Shown piece after piece: positions 34,747-43,560 of a stretch of 64,000 nucleotides of DNA (the first letter of the stretch is position 1; each line of letters begins with the position of its first letter). The translations under genes and the position numbers were made by a program. The notes beneath the pieces were generated by a model, which saw only the letters and a program-made list of their open reading frames with translations, was not told the origin of the DNA and searched no databases. This DNA comes from CAZMGT01 sp964565895 (GTDB taxonomy: Bacteria > Armatimonadota > Zipacnadia > UBA1398 > CAZMGT01), in NCBI GenBank assembly GCA_964565895.1, contig CAZMGT010000013.1, forward strand, positions 4,919 through 68,918. Reading direction: 5' to 3'.

Positions 34747-36213
34747 TCAATGTCTGCGTTGCGGCTTGCCGTGCCGCGCCAAAAGCGCCTCCGCATGGTG
34801 CGCCCGGCCCGTGGCCCGCAGGCGCTCGCAGTACATCTCCAGCCGCCCGCGCGTGTGCAGCGGCCCGCCCTCGCGTATCACGTTCCACAGCGGGTCCACC
34901 TCGTCGTCCGAGCGCCACATCATCTCCGCGTGCCAGCGGTCGAGGAGCGCCAGATGCTCGTTTACCACCTCGGGGTGCTCCTCGGCGAGGTTGCGCGTCT
35001 CGTGCGGGTCCTCCTCCACGTTAAACAGCATAATCTCGGGGAAGTCCTTTAGCCCGTCGTGATAGGTGCGAATGGTCAGCCACGGCCCCTGGCGCACGGA
35101 GCGCTGGCAGCTCCAGGCGCAGTGGCTGAGCACGAGGAACTCTCGCCCCTGCTCCCGCCCCTCGCGAAACGCCGCGGCAAAGCTCTCCCCATCCCACGCC
35201 GCGGGAATGTCGATCCCCAGCAGCTCAAGCACCGTCGCCGCCACGTCGCACTGATAGTGCAACGCCCTGTCCACCCGCCCGCCGGCAATCCCCGGCCAGC
35301 GGATGATCATCGGCACCCGCGGGGTAATGTAGTCCGCCGTGTGGTGGTCGCCGTAAATGTTAAGCTCGCCTTGGTTTTCCGCATGGTCCGCGCTGACAAT
35401 GATCACCACATCGTCCAGCACGCCTTGCCGCTCCAGCGCCTGGAGGATCTTCCCCACGTAGTCGTCTGCATAGCGAATGCCCACGTCGTAGCCGTCGATC
35501 CACTGTCGGAAGTCCTCCGGCGTGCGAATCTCGCTGGGAATCCGCGGAAAGCGCGTGTTGTCCCGCGGGCCAAACCCGCCCAGGTCCTGCGCGCTCATCG
35601 GCCCGTAGCCGTGATAGTGCGCCTCGATCTCCTCCGCGCTTGGCCACTGCGGGGGCGGATCGTCAGCAAACGGGTTGCCATACTCCAGGGGCGTGCGATA
35701 GGGCGTATGCGGGTCCCAAAAGTTAACGTGCAAAAACCAGTCCTCGCGCTTGGCGTTGCGCTCGATCCACTGCAGGGCATAGGGCGCCGTCTCGTCCGCG
35801 CGCTCCATCCCGCCCTTGCCCGGGTTATACATTTCCCTAAACCCCGCGCAAAACCACCACGCGCTGTGCCGTTCCGCAAACGGGCTTACGGAGACGGTAT
35901 ATATCCCCGACTGCTTCATCGCCATAACCCAGCCCCAGCGCTCGGGTGAGGTGCGAAAGCCGCGCGGCGGCCCCTCGATGCGCAGCTCCGCCGCCGTCCC
36001 CCCGTGGTTGACGATCCCTGTGTGAATGCCAAACCGCCCCAAAAAAAGCGAAGCGCGCGAGGGCAGGCACGGCGTGTCCGAGGCATAGCAGTTCTCAAAA
36101 CGCACGCCCTCGCGCGCGATGCGATCGATGTTCGGCGACGTATTTCGCTCGTAGCCGTAACATCCCAAGTGGTCCGGGCGCAGTGTGTCGATATCGATGT
36201 AGAGAATGCGCAC
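34747..36213 (-). CDS. Type I sulfatase
   Basis: A 488-aa alkaline-phosphatase-superfamily sulfatase. Metal-binding Asp residues lie at the N-terminus (DIDTLRPDHLGCYGY), and the formylglycine motif C49-L-P-S-R53 is followed by the usual ASLFLGRF. HVNFWDPHTPY and SADHAENQGE supply further metal and catalytic residues. It lacks a signal peptide, so it may be cytoplasmic. It hydrolyses sulfate esters, probably from a glycan, but the substrate is not predictable here. C49 needs conversion by a formylglycine-generating or anaerobic maturase, and neither is in the window. GTG at 36213 with GGGAGGA upstream; 51 bases downstream of the PQQ protein gene. Confidence 0.92.
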   Translation of the reverse strand: MRILYIDIDTLRPDHLGCYGYERNTSPNIDRIAREGVRFENCYASDTPCLPSRASLFLGRFGIHTGIVNHGGTAAELRIEGPPRGFRTSPERWGWVMAMKQSGIYTVSVSPFAERHSAWWFCAGFREMYNPGKGGMERADETAPYALQWIERNAKREDWFLHVNFWDPHTPYRTPLEYGNPFADDPPPQWPSAEEIEAHYHGYGPMSAQDLGGFGPRDNTRFPRIPSEIRTPEDFRQWIDGYDVGIRYADDYVGKILQALERQGVLDDVVIIVSADHAENQGELNIYGDHHTADYITPRVPMIIRWPGIAGGRVDRALHYQCDVAATVLELLGIDIPAAWDGESFAAAFREGREQGREFLVLSHCAWSCQRSVRQGPWLTIRTYHDGLKDFPEIMLFNVEEDPHETRNLAEEHPEVVNEHLALLDRWHAEMMWRSDDEVDPLWNVIREGGPLHTRGRLEMYCERLRATGRAHHAEALLARHGKPQRRH

Positions 36214-36264
36214 TTTGCTGTTCCTCCCTTTGCTTGAGCTTCCCCCTAACCTGCCCGGCGCACT

Positions 36265-39200
36265 TTACCACCCTTCGGCGACGATCTCCACCCCGCACAG
36301 CAGCGGCGGCTTGCTTCCCGCCCCCCGCGGCACAAGCTCCACGCGCAGCTCTGCTCCCCCAAGCACTCCGCGAAACTCCTTAACCAGCTCGCGCAGCTCG
36401 CCACCCGCCTCGCGCGCAATGTCCAACCCGCGCAACACCGTCTTCCCCTGCAGGCGCACGTCAAACACACGCTCGCCGGGCTTCGCCGCCCAAGGCTCGG
36501 CGAAATGCAGGCGCACGGTATATGGCCGCGGCTCAACGGTTCCTCGCGCCAGCCCAATTCTCAGCTCGCGCAGGCCCTCCCCGCCCGAGGCAGCGACCCA
36601 CTTCTTCTCCCCCTCCCGCATCCTCAGCGAGTGCCTGCGAAACCAGCGCACTTCCTTCGGCGCAACGCGCACATCGATCTCCGGCGACGGCCCCCCGACA
36701 ATGGGATATTCCAGCCACAGCGTCCCTTCATCAGACACGCGGTCGCCCGGCGCGCCCAGGTTCACCCCCAACCGCTTGATTCGCCCCTTGCTCAGGTCAA
36801 AGTCGTTAAACGTCCACACCTCAACCTCGGGCATGTGCACCAGCGCCAGCGACGTTTGAATCTGATAGCTGCACGTGCACGTCCGCGTATAGTCCGGCGC
36901 GTTAAGCACGCCGTCGGCGGCGATCAAATTCGATGTGCATCCAGAGCGAAACCCGCCAAAGTTTCCCGTTCCCCCGTCGCGCTCTAGGTCATAGTAGCCC
37001 GCCGCCGCTGAGCGAAAGGTAATCAGCCACTTGCTGGCAATCGCCGTATTGCACCCATAATTCCTTTCATACTCCCACTCCATCAGCTCACCGGTAAGCG
37101 GGTTTTCGCGCATCTTCCTCTCGCCCGTTAACAGGTCCACCGCGTAGTCTTGGGTAATGATCGTCCTTCCGTGCAGCATGCACGGCCCCTTATAGTCTCT
37201 CCGTTTGTCCCACAATACTTTGCCCTCGGCGCCGCGATAGGCAATCATTCTGTCGTCCGGCTCGTCGTCCAACATATCCCTCGATGGCCTTCCCGCTTGA
37301 AGCAGAACATCGTACTCATCGGAATATCCGAGCCACGTTCCAAAAACGTTCTCCTTTGTCTTCCACAACTCTTTACCCGTGCGCACATCGAAAGCGTAAA
37401 GTACGGGCTCTTCTTTGCTAACAATTCCTCGCCGCTTTTGCTTCTTGATAATCGCGTCCGGCAAGCGGTCGATGCAAAATAGCTTTCCCCCACCCACGGC
37501 TATTGCATTGTGCCTAAAGCAGTGCGTCGCCTCTTTTTCCCACAACACTTTCCCGGAAACTCTGTCCATTACCACGATTCTCTTGCTCGCTGTTCCGTCC
37601 CAGTTGTCCTTCACCCCAAATCTCACAATACCGTCGAAAACCACGGGCTCCGCCCCGGCAATAAGCAACTCGCGCCACACCCCAATATACCCCCAGCGCG
37701 GCGCTTGCTTTTCCCCCGCCCTCCGCGGGAGGAACAGCTCGCCCATCTTCCTCCCCGTCGCGGCGTCCAGAACAACGCAGCGGTCGCCATAGGCCACGTA
37801 AACGCGGTCCTCGGTAGCGACGAAGTTCGTCCCCAAAGCGTTTGCTCCGGGCTGATGCGCGGTATTGTCGTATGCCTCGCCCACGCCGGGCAGTTCCGTT
37901 CGCCAGAGAACGCGCCCCGTGTAAACGTCCATCGCGCGCAGGCTGTCCGGCCCCTCGATAAACAGCCGCCCGGCAATGACTTGCTCCGGCGGCCCGTGCC
38001 CGTGCCGCGGCAGTATATCCGCGTTCGACGAGCCCCCAAACCAGAGCACACCAAGCGGCAAGCGCACAAGCTCGTCGCTCGAGACGCACGTGTTCGCGGG
38101 GTTACCATATTGCTGCGTCCAGGTCCCCGCCCCGGCAAGCGGCCCCTCGCGCACAACCACGGCAAAATCGCCGCGCTGCTCCACGCGGCAGCCTTCCCAG
38201 CGCAGCCTCTCCCTCGCCTCGGCCAACGCCCTGTGCGCCTGTTCCCCTCGCCCTACGACGGCCACCCCACCGTATGGCCGCAAGCAGTGAAACGCCGCCT
38301 GCAACACCCTGTCCTCGGGCGCTTTTCCGCTGCGCACGGCATCGCCCAACACAACGAGGCTCGCCAAGTACGGCGGCAAAACCTCCGCGCTGGCCCGCGC
38401 CTGCAGCACGGCCACCCTCGCCCCATAAAGCCCGGTCCTCGCCAACACCTCCCGCGCGGCAACAACCTTCCTCTCCTCTTCGTCTATCCCCACTACGTGA
38501 AGCTGCGACCCGCTCGCCAATCCCACGAGCAAAGACGGGTCGTCCACACCGAAAACGAGACAGTACCCCTCGCGCACGCGAGAGCTTCGCAGAAGCTCCT
38601 CCGCAGCGCCAGAGCGCGGATCGCTTTGGTCTTCCTGCGCGCTATAGCGATACACTCGCGCCCCGCGCGCATCGCCGGAAAAGCAGCAGATCTTCCCTTC
38701 CTTCGTGGCAATAATCAGCTTCCCATTGCCGGCAATGGCCGACCAGGGCTGCCCTTCCACCTCTGCCAACCACGACAGTCTCGCTTCTCTCCCTTGTTCG
38801 CGCAGCTCAACCGCGCCGATCCTTTTCCCTGCGCTAACATAAAGCTTGTTCCCCGCACGTAAATAAACGCGTTCGACACCTTTTATCCTCCACAATTGTT
38901 TCGGAACAATCTGTTTCTCCCCGCGCTCCTTCGCATCGCCCTCGACATCGATCTTAAATTGCGTCATGTCCAGCGCCTTCAGATACCCACGTTCAACGGC
39001 GTACACCACATTACTTTCCACGACAACAGAGCTCCCGATGTCCCCCAGCGATTCACCGTCGCGCAGCCGAAATATCGACCCGTTGTTTAAGAAAAACTTC
39101 TCCATTGCGCAGACGTCCGCGCCGCCACGGTGCTTTGCATGCGCCAGCCTAAAATACATCAATTCCCCTGTGTTCTTGTTAAAACACGCTGCCACCGACC

Positions 39201-39975
39201 TACTACTTGGAACAAGAAGGTTGTCACCGATAATCGCGAAATATCCCTGCGGCGCAACACCGGCAAACGCAGGACTATTGTGGGGCTGATCGATGTACAT
39301 CATCCCCGCTGTTTCGTTTACCCACAATACTTTTCCCGTTCGCGCGTCGAGCGCATAGATAAACACCCCCATAAATGGCCAAATCCCGGCCGCAAAATAC
39401 ACCCTCCCCTCGTCAACAACCGGTCCGCCCCGCGCCGGCCACATAGAGATGAGCCTTTTGTTTCCGAGAACCTTTTGTTCCGTCGGCGCACCACAAAACT
39501 TCCACAACACCTTTCCGTCTTCCACCTGAAGACAATATAAGTAGCCGTCGTCCGACACCACATATGCTTTTCCTCGCCACACCGCAGGCGCAAAGCGTAT
39601 CGGCCCCTGCGCGTAAAACCTCCACTTCTCCTCCCCGGTCTCTGCGTCGAACGCCATGAGGCAGTCCTCGCGCGGCGAGCTCACCAAGACCAGTTCGCCC
39701 ACGAGCACCGGCGCGTAGGCGAGGTCGAACGTCATCCGCGGCTCGTCGGGCCACGCCGGCTCGAGCGGGGGCAGCTCGCGCACCCAAGCCAAGCGAAGCG
39801 TGCGCGGCAACTGCTCCTCCGTCGTCGCGCTCCGCCGGACATCGCAGCGCCACATCGGCCAGTCCGCACCATAGGCGTTCTCTGCACCCAGCGGGCAAAA
39901 AGAAAATAGCGAAAACGTCGCTGCTGCTCGGGCTACGATGGCAATCGCCGTGGCTCGCCTGCGCACTTGCTGCAT
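36265..39975 (-). CDS. Multidomain PQQ-like propeller protein with inserted methyltransferase-like domain and C-terminal malectin-like domain
   Basis: A 1236-aa predicted secreted protein with a signal-like N-terminus (about 8-36). Residues 38-460 carry PQQ/WD-like propeller blades (LMAFDAETGEEKWRF, IYALDARTGKVLW). A Rossmann-like segment at about 467-600 (GYCLVFGVDDPSLLVGLA, LHVVGIDEEERKVVAAREVL, LPPYLASLVVLGD) resembles a class I SAM methyltransferase with a worn glycine motif. A second propeller spans about 615-1110 (LRAMDVYTGRVLWRTELPG and others). The last 100 residues resemble a malectin-like carbohydrate-binding domain (YTVRLHFAEPWAAKPGERVF). ATG 39975 has GAGGAGG upstream. The middle of the gene has lower GC than its neighbours. 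The overall function is unknown, possibly glycan-related because of the adjacent sulfatase. Confidence 0.82.
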   Translation of the reverse strand: MQQVRRRATAIAIVARAAATFSLFSFCPLGAENAYGADWPMWRCDVRRSATTEEQLPRTLRLAWVRELPPLEPAWPDEPRMTFDLAYAPVLVGELVLVSSPREDCLMAFDAETGEEKWRFYAQGPIRFAPAVWRGKAYVVSDDGYLYCLQVEDGKVLWKFCGAPTEQKVLGNKRLISMWPARGGPVVDEGRVYFAAGIWPFMGVFIYALDARTGKVLWVNETAGMMYIDQPHNSPAFAGVAPQGYFAIIGDNLLVPSSRSVAACFNKNTGELMYFRLAHAKHRGGADVCAMEKFFLNNGSIFRLRDGESLGDIGSSVVVESNVVYAVERGYLKALDMTQFKIDVEGDAKERGEKQIVPKQLWRIKGVERVYLRAGNKLYVSAGKRIGAVELREQGREARLSWLAEVEGQPWSAIAGNGKLIIATKEGKICCFSGDARGARVYRYSAQEDQSDPRSGAAEELLRSSRVREGYCLVFGVDDPSLLVGLASGSQLHVVGIDEEERKVVAAREVLARTGLYGARVAVLQARASAEVLPPYLASLVVLGDAVRSGKAPEDRVLQAAFHCLRPYGGVAVVGRGEQAHRALAEARERLRWEGCRVEQRGDFAVVVREGPLAGAGTWTQQYGNPANTCVSSDELVRLPLGVLWFGGSSNADILPRHGHGPPEQVIAGRLFIEGPDSLRAMDVYTGRVLWRTELPGVGEAYDNTAHQPGANALGTNFVATEDRVYVAYGDRCVVLDAATGRKMGELFLPRRAGEKQAPRWGYIGVWRELLIAGAEPVVFDGIVRFGVKDNWDGTASKRIVVMDRVSGKVLWEKEATHCFRHNAIAVGGGKLFCIDRLPDAIIKKQKRRGIVSKEEPVLYAFDVRTGKELWKTKENVFGTWLGYSDEYDVLLQAGRPSRDMLDDEPDDRMIAYRGAEGKVLWDKRRDYKGPCMLHGRTIITQDYAVDLLTGERKMRENPLTGELMEWEYERNYGCNTAIASKWLITFRSAAAGYYDLERDGGTGNFGGFRSGCTSNLIAADGVLNAPDYTRTCTCSYQIQTSLALVHMPEVEVWTFNDFDLSKGRIKRLGVNLGAPGDRVSDEGTLWLEYPIVGGPSPEIDVRVAPKEVRWFRRHSLRMREGEKKWVAASGGEGLRELRIGLARGTVEPRPYTVRLHFAEPWAAKPGERVFDVRLQGKTVLRGLDIAREAGGELRELVKEFRGVLGGAELRVELVPRGAGSKPPLLCGVEIVAEGW

Positions 39976-40190
39976 TCCTTCGCCTCCTCGGTTGTGTCTC
40001 AGCGGCACAGTATACTCCACCCGAGAGCGAGTCACCTGCCGGGGCGCGCGTCTCTTGCGACGATCGCGAGCCCAGTGGGCAACAGCGGGCACTAAAAATC
40101 AACACATGGTATAGACGCCTGGGAGGAGGGGCGCCGACTGCGCCAGGGCCAAACAGCGAGGCTGCGGGAAAAATCGGCCCCAAAGAACAG

Positions 40191-41126
40191 TTATCGGACG
40201 ACTCTGAAACTTACTTCCGTGCCCATTGCGCTTTGCCAATAGCCGCCGTCGGAGTACGTCGTCCCCTGGCTCATGCCGTTGTGAAAGCTTTCCTCTTGCA
40301 ACACGAACAGCGCGCGATAGTCGCCCGGAGGCAGGGCAATGGTTACCGGGTGCTCGATCTCCGCGTATATGGTCACTGTCCCACTAGGGATCGGCCCGCT
40401 ATATCCCCAGCTCCCGCCGACCATGTGGTGGGTCACAGGCTGGGAGTCGTTCGCCCGCCGCGGTCGCTGCGTTGTCCGCCAGAGGACGTGGTAGCTGCGC
40501 AACAGGCGGAACTGCTTTTGCGCATCGCCGTTCTCGTCGGTAATGAAAAAGTCAAAAATGAAGTATCCCCGTGCGTTTAGCTGCCAGTTGCTTACGTTGC
40601 CCACGCCGTCCACCCACCACCGGCCGAACTGCCCGAGCTGCTGGCTCGCCCACGTGCTTAGCTGCGGGTCGCCGACGATCTTCATCTGATAGGCAAAGTT
40701 CGGCTTAAGCCCGCTGGCGTAGAGCGTTCCCGTAAACGTCTCCGCGGTCGTTTTGTAGACAATGCGCACGTCGGCCGTGGTATACGGCTCGGGGCTGTGC
40801 GGCGTCCACTGCGGCCAGTAGCGGTTGTCGGCGATGTCGCGGCAGCGGTAGCCATAGTCGTGCTGGGGCTCAAACGCTCCGAAATAGCAGATGTTGGGCA
40901 TGGAGCGCAGCCGCGCCGAGAGCACCGGCGGAGGCGTCGGCGTTGGTGTAACGATCGGCGTTGGCGTGGGCGAGGGCGTAGGCGTGGGCGTGGGAATGGG
41001 CGTCGGGGTGGGCATGGAAAGCGGCAGGCGCACCTCGGGCTGCCCGCAGCCCAAAATTTCAAGCACAACAATCAGGGCAATACCTAACACAAGCGCCAAG
41101 CGTCGGACGATTGTCATCGCGTCCAC
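40191..41126 (-). CDS. Lipoprotein with Thr-Pro repeat linker, unknown function
   Basis: A 311-aa predicted lipoprotein: hydrophobic signal with lipobox ILGC (about residue 27), a Thr-Pro repeat linker (about 35-66) typical of surface-exposed spacers, then a beta-rich domain of about 240 residues that I do not recognise (motifs YGYRCRDIADNRYW, SGLKPNFAYQMKIVG, YFIFDFFITDENGD, FHNGMSQGTTYSDGGYW). The start is ambiguous: GTG 41126 has GGGA only 3 bases away, while ATG 41117 gives a cleaner signal peptide 12 bases away. It lies upstream of the PQQ protein on the same strand, separated by 215 bases. Confidence 0.7.
   Translation of the reverse strand: MDAMTIVRRLALVLGIALIVVLEILGCGQPEVRLPLSMPTPTPIPTPTPTPSPTPTPIVTPTPTPPPVLSARLRSMPNICYFGAFEPQHDYGYRCRDIADNRYWPQWTPHSPEPYTTADVRIVYKTTAETFTGTLYASGLKPNFAYQMKIVGDPQLSTWASQQLGQFGRWWVDGVGNVSNWQLNARGYFIFDFFITDENGDAQKQFRLLRSYHVLWRTTQRPRRANDSQPVTHHMVGGSWGYSGPIPSGTVTIYAEIEHPVTIALPPGDYRALFVLQEESFHNGMSQGTTYSDGGYWQSAMGTEVSFRVVR
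40928..41016 (-). repeat. Thr-Pro codon repeat (degenerate GGCGTN hexamer)
   Basis: A degenerate hexameric repeat of GGCGTN/GGTGTN type encodes (Thr-Pro)n with single Ile, Ser and Val interruptions inside the lipoprotein. It is a candidate for copy-number variation and for assembly error. Confidence 0.8.
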
Positions 41127-41259
41127 AGTTCCCTTCGCGGCGAAACTCCGGCGGCCGTGCTGTTCCGCCTGTCTGGGCTTCGTGTCTTAGACTCCGCTGC
41201 CTAGCGCTCGGTTTCGCGCAAACGACGCTGGAGATGCCTAAAGTCGCGCCCTCCTCAGC

Positions 41260-42267
41260 TCACGGGGCGACGCCTTTTGCGCGAATACCGCCCCTCTCTT
41301 GCGCCCACGTTTTTGCCCTGCGCCCGCCTTCGTCGCGCAGGTTGTCGCCTACGCTATAGACGACGAAGCTCTCGCCATCCGCGGCGGCCAGGCGATACAC
41401 CCCAAGGCCAATCGTCCTTTTCCCGGCGACCAGCTCGCGCGGGTCATCCAGCTCCGCCTCCTCCGCGAGTTTTTCCGCCACGGCCCGCCCGACGTCCTCC
41501 GGCAGGTCGCTCACGTTGAGCATGGCCTCCGCGCAGCTACATAGCGCGAAGCAGGCGTTGTAGTAAACGAGGCACTCGCTGGCAAATGGGCGTCGCTTAA
41601 GCCAGCGGGCAAGCGCGAGCATGTCCGCGATGTCGCCAACCGCCCCGTGATAGTCCCCCTCGCTGATCTTTACCGCTGCGGACGCATGCAGCAGACGTTG
41701 CGCGCTACGAAACGCGCCGATGTTCCACGAGCTTTCCAGCGCCGCCTTGGCGTAGCCGTAGTCCGTCGCGCACCTCGGCCTGCTCGGCCGCCTCGCGCAC
41801 CAAGGCAAGCGCCCTTTTGTTCTTGCGCACGTGTCGGCGCAGCGCGNNNNNNNNNNNNNNNNNNNNNNNNNNNNNNNNNNNNNNNNNNNNNNNNNNNNNN
41901 NNNNNNNNNNNNNNNNNNNNNNNNNNNNNNNNNNNNNNNNNNNNNNGCGCAGCGCGCCCACGACGTTCTGCTCATTGGCTACCGGCCTGTCGTTTAGCTC
42001 GCTCGGGTCAACGGGGTATCCCTCGGCGCGAATGCGCGCCAGCTCCGCGCGCAGCTTCTGGCCAATCGGCAGGTAGCGATTTGCCAGATATGCCGCGCCT
42101 CCCAGCGCCGCTATGATGTCTACACCGACGAGGCAGAGCAGGGCGACGACGGCAATCCTCACCGGCCAAGGCCGCAGCGTCGCCAGGCAAACAGGCCGGT
42201 TCGGCCGCCACACGGGGGGTTGCGCGGTATACGGCTTGCGCCGAGGTGGCTGTTGGTTTGGGTCCAT
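41260..42267 (-). CDS. Single-pass membrane protein interrupted by scaffold gap and probable frameshift
   Basis: The N-terminal part (42267-41947) encodes a Pro-rich start, a membrane segment (about 37-60, VVALLCLVGVDIIAALGGAAYLA) and a short periplasmic helix with NDRPVANEQNVVGALR. After the 100-N gap the natural frame starts as ALRRHVRKNKRALALVREAAEQAEVRD but is lost near 41757-41768; the downstream frame DYGYAKAALESSWNIG continues to the stop at 41260. The C-terminal region is helical (DIADMLALARWLKRRPFASECLVYYNACFALCS). The nominal uninterrupted translation is therefore wrong between the gap and about 41757. ATG 42267 is preceded by GGCGGAAA. The family is not recognised. Confidence 0.6.
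   Translation of the reverse strand: MDPNQQPPRRKPYTAQPPVWRPNRPVCLATLRPWPVRIAVVALLCLVGVDIIAALGGAAYLANRYLPIGQKLRAELARIRAEGYPVDPSELNDRPVANEQNVVGALRXXXXXXXXXXXXXXXXXXXXXXXXXXXXXXXXXXRCADTCARTKGRLPWCARRPSRPRCATDYGYAKAALESSWNIGAFRSAQRLLHASAAVKISEGDYHGAVGDIADMLALARWLKRRPFASECLVYYNACFALCSCAEAMLNVSDLPEDVGRAVAEKLAEEAELDDPRELVAGKRTIGLGVYRLAAADGESFVVYSVGDNLRDEGGRRAKTWAQERGGIRAKGVAP
41847..41946. other. Scaffold gap of 100 N with 10-base flanking overlap
   Basis: Exactly 100 N, a placeholder length. The ten bases before it and the ten after it are the same (GCGCAGCGCG), and joining on that overlap restores the reading frame. Confidence 0.95.
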
Positions 42268-42316
42268 TTTCCGCCCGCCGTGCCCACAGCAGACCAATAA
42301 ACTGGGCCGTTAGGGG

Positions 42317-43372
42317 TTAGGCGGAGGATTCGTCGCCGGGGATGAGCACGCCGTCGGTATAGATCTCCACGCGGTTGCGGCCCGCCTGTTTGGCGCTCTT
42401 TACCGCGGCCTCGGCCTTGGCCAAAAGATCGTCCGCCGTGGCGCTTTGCTGGGGATGAGCGGCGACGCCGATGCTTGCCGAAAGGTTCCCCCCGGGCAGG
42501 GCCTCTTGCCCCTCGAAATACCGCTGCTCGACGATCGCCCGCAGCCTCTCCGCGGCGTGCGCTCCCATGGCCAGCCCTGTCCCGCGGAAGAGCACGACAA
42601 ACTCCTCGCCATCGTAGCGAAACACCGCGTCCGAGGCGCGCACATTGCCCTGAATCAGGTCGGCGATCTCGATAAGCACTTGGTCGCCGGCCTCCTTGCC
42701 CATCGCGTTGTTATATGTGCGGAAATAGTCGAGGTCGAGCAAGGCCAGCGCCAGGGGATGCCCGTGGCGGTCGCAAAACGCCAGCTCGCGCCGGAGCTGC
42801 GTCTCAAGCTCGCTTCTGTTGGGCAAGCCGGTTAGCGTGTCGCGCACGCACAGCTCAGCGAGGCGCTTGTTGTCGGCAAGCAGCGCGCTTCCCCAGCGCC
42901 GGGCGGCCTCCAGCTCCTTCTCCAGCTCCCTGTTCCGCCGCTCCAGCCCGCGGATCATCCGCCGCTCTTCGCTGCGCCTTCGTCGCGCCTCAAGCGCGCA
43001 GTTTAAAATGTGCTGGAGCTGCTCCTGCGCCCCGTGGCCAAGCCCCACCGGCTTTTGCACATAGTGGTCCGCGCCGGCCCAAAACGCCTCCGCGGCATAT
43101 TGGCACGCGTCGTGCCGCGCGAGGAGGATCACCGCCGTGTCTTGGTTGTCCTCGCGAATCTTGCGCAAAACTTCCAGACCATCGGTGTCGGGGAGAACGA
43201 TATCGGTAATTACCGCGGCGTAGTTATCGGTCCGCAAAAGGGCGAGCGCGCTTGCCCCGCGGTGCGCGATCTCTACTTCCCACCCCAAGCTACGGTACCG
43301 GTCGGCAAGAAGCAGCGCCTCAGACTGGTCGCCGCAAACCACCAGTAGTCGGCCCTTGCTGCTCGCTGCCAC
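42317..43372 (-). CDS. Response regulator with GGDEF-type output domain (active site DGEEF)
   Basis: A 351-aa cytoplasmic signalling protein. The receiver domain (about 1-125) has phosphoacceptor D57 (VITDIVLPDTDG) and conserved K107 (QKP). A charged coiled coil (about 135-170) leads to a GGDEF domain (about 175-345) starting DTLTGLPNR. The active-site motif is RYDGEEF, so the first Gly of GG(D/E)EF is Asp; a product-inhibition I-site RASD lies five residues before it. It would make c-di-GMP if active, but the substitution leaves this open. GTG at 43372 with GGGGGAG upstream. No partner histidine kinase is adjacent; an orphan kinase lies at 59761. Confidence 0.9.
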   Translation of the reverse strand: MAASSKGRLLVVCGDQSEALLLADRYRSLGWEVEIAHRGASALALLRTDNYAAVITDIVLPDTDGLEVLRKIREDNQDTAVILLARHDACQYAAEAFWAGADHYVQKPVGLGHGAQEQLQHILNCALEARRRRSEERRMIRGLERRNRELEKELEAARRWGSALLADNKRLAELCVRDTLTGLPNRSELETQLRRELAFCDRHGHPLALALLDLDYFRTYNNAMGKEAGDQVLIEIADLIQGNVRASDAVFRYDGEEFVVLFRGTGLAMGAHAAERLRAIVEQRYFEGQEALPGGNLSASIGVAAHPQQSATADDLLAKAEAAVKSAKQAGRNRVEIYTDGVLIPGDESSA

Positions 43373-43560
43373 GACGCTCCCCCTGGAGTTCTCGGCCTGC
43401 GCCCCACTGCCTGCAGCGCCGCGCGTGGTACATTACATAGGTCCGCCCCAATGCGCCCCCCATTTCCGTCCTCAGCGCATGGGCCGGTCTTTTCCCTCTC
43501 TTGTATGTTACTCTCACAAAGGCAATTGGTCTACACCTGGTTCATCCGCCGCCCGCTTTC

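Noticed and set aside
37510..38862. 450-codon plus-strand open frame opposite the PQQ protein gene
   Set aside because: The translation is low-complexity Pro/Arg/His, typical of an antisense shadow; the minus-strand gene has clear domains.
40928..41016. CRISPR-like or minisatellite repeat
   Set aside because: It is a short degenerate hexamer encoding Thr-Pro inside a lipoprotein, with no spacer-repeat structure.
41260..42297. One continuous open frame through the N run
   Set aside because: Continuity across N is arbitrary (100 is not a multiple of 3), and the true frame changes between the gap and about 41757.
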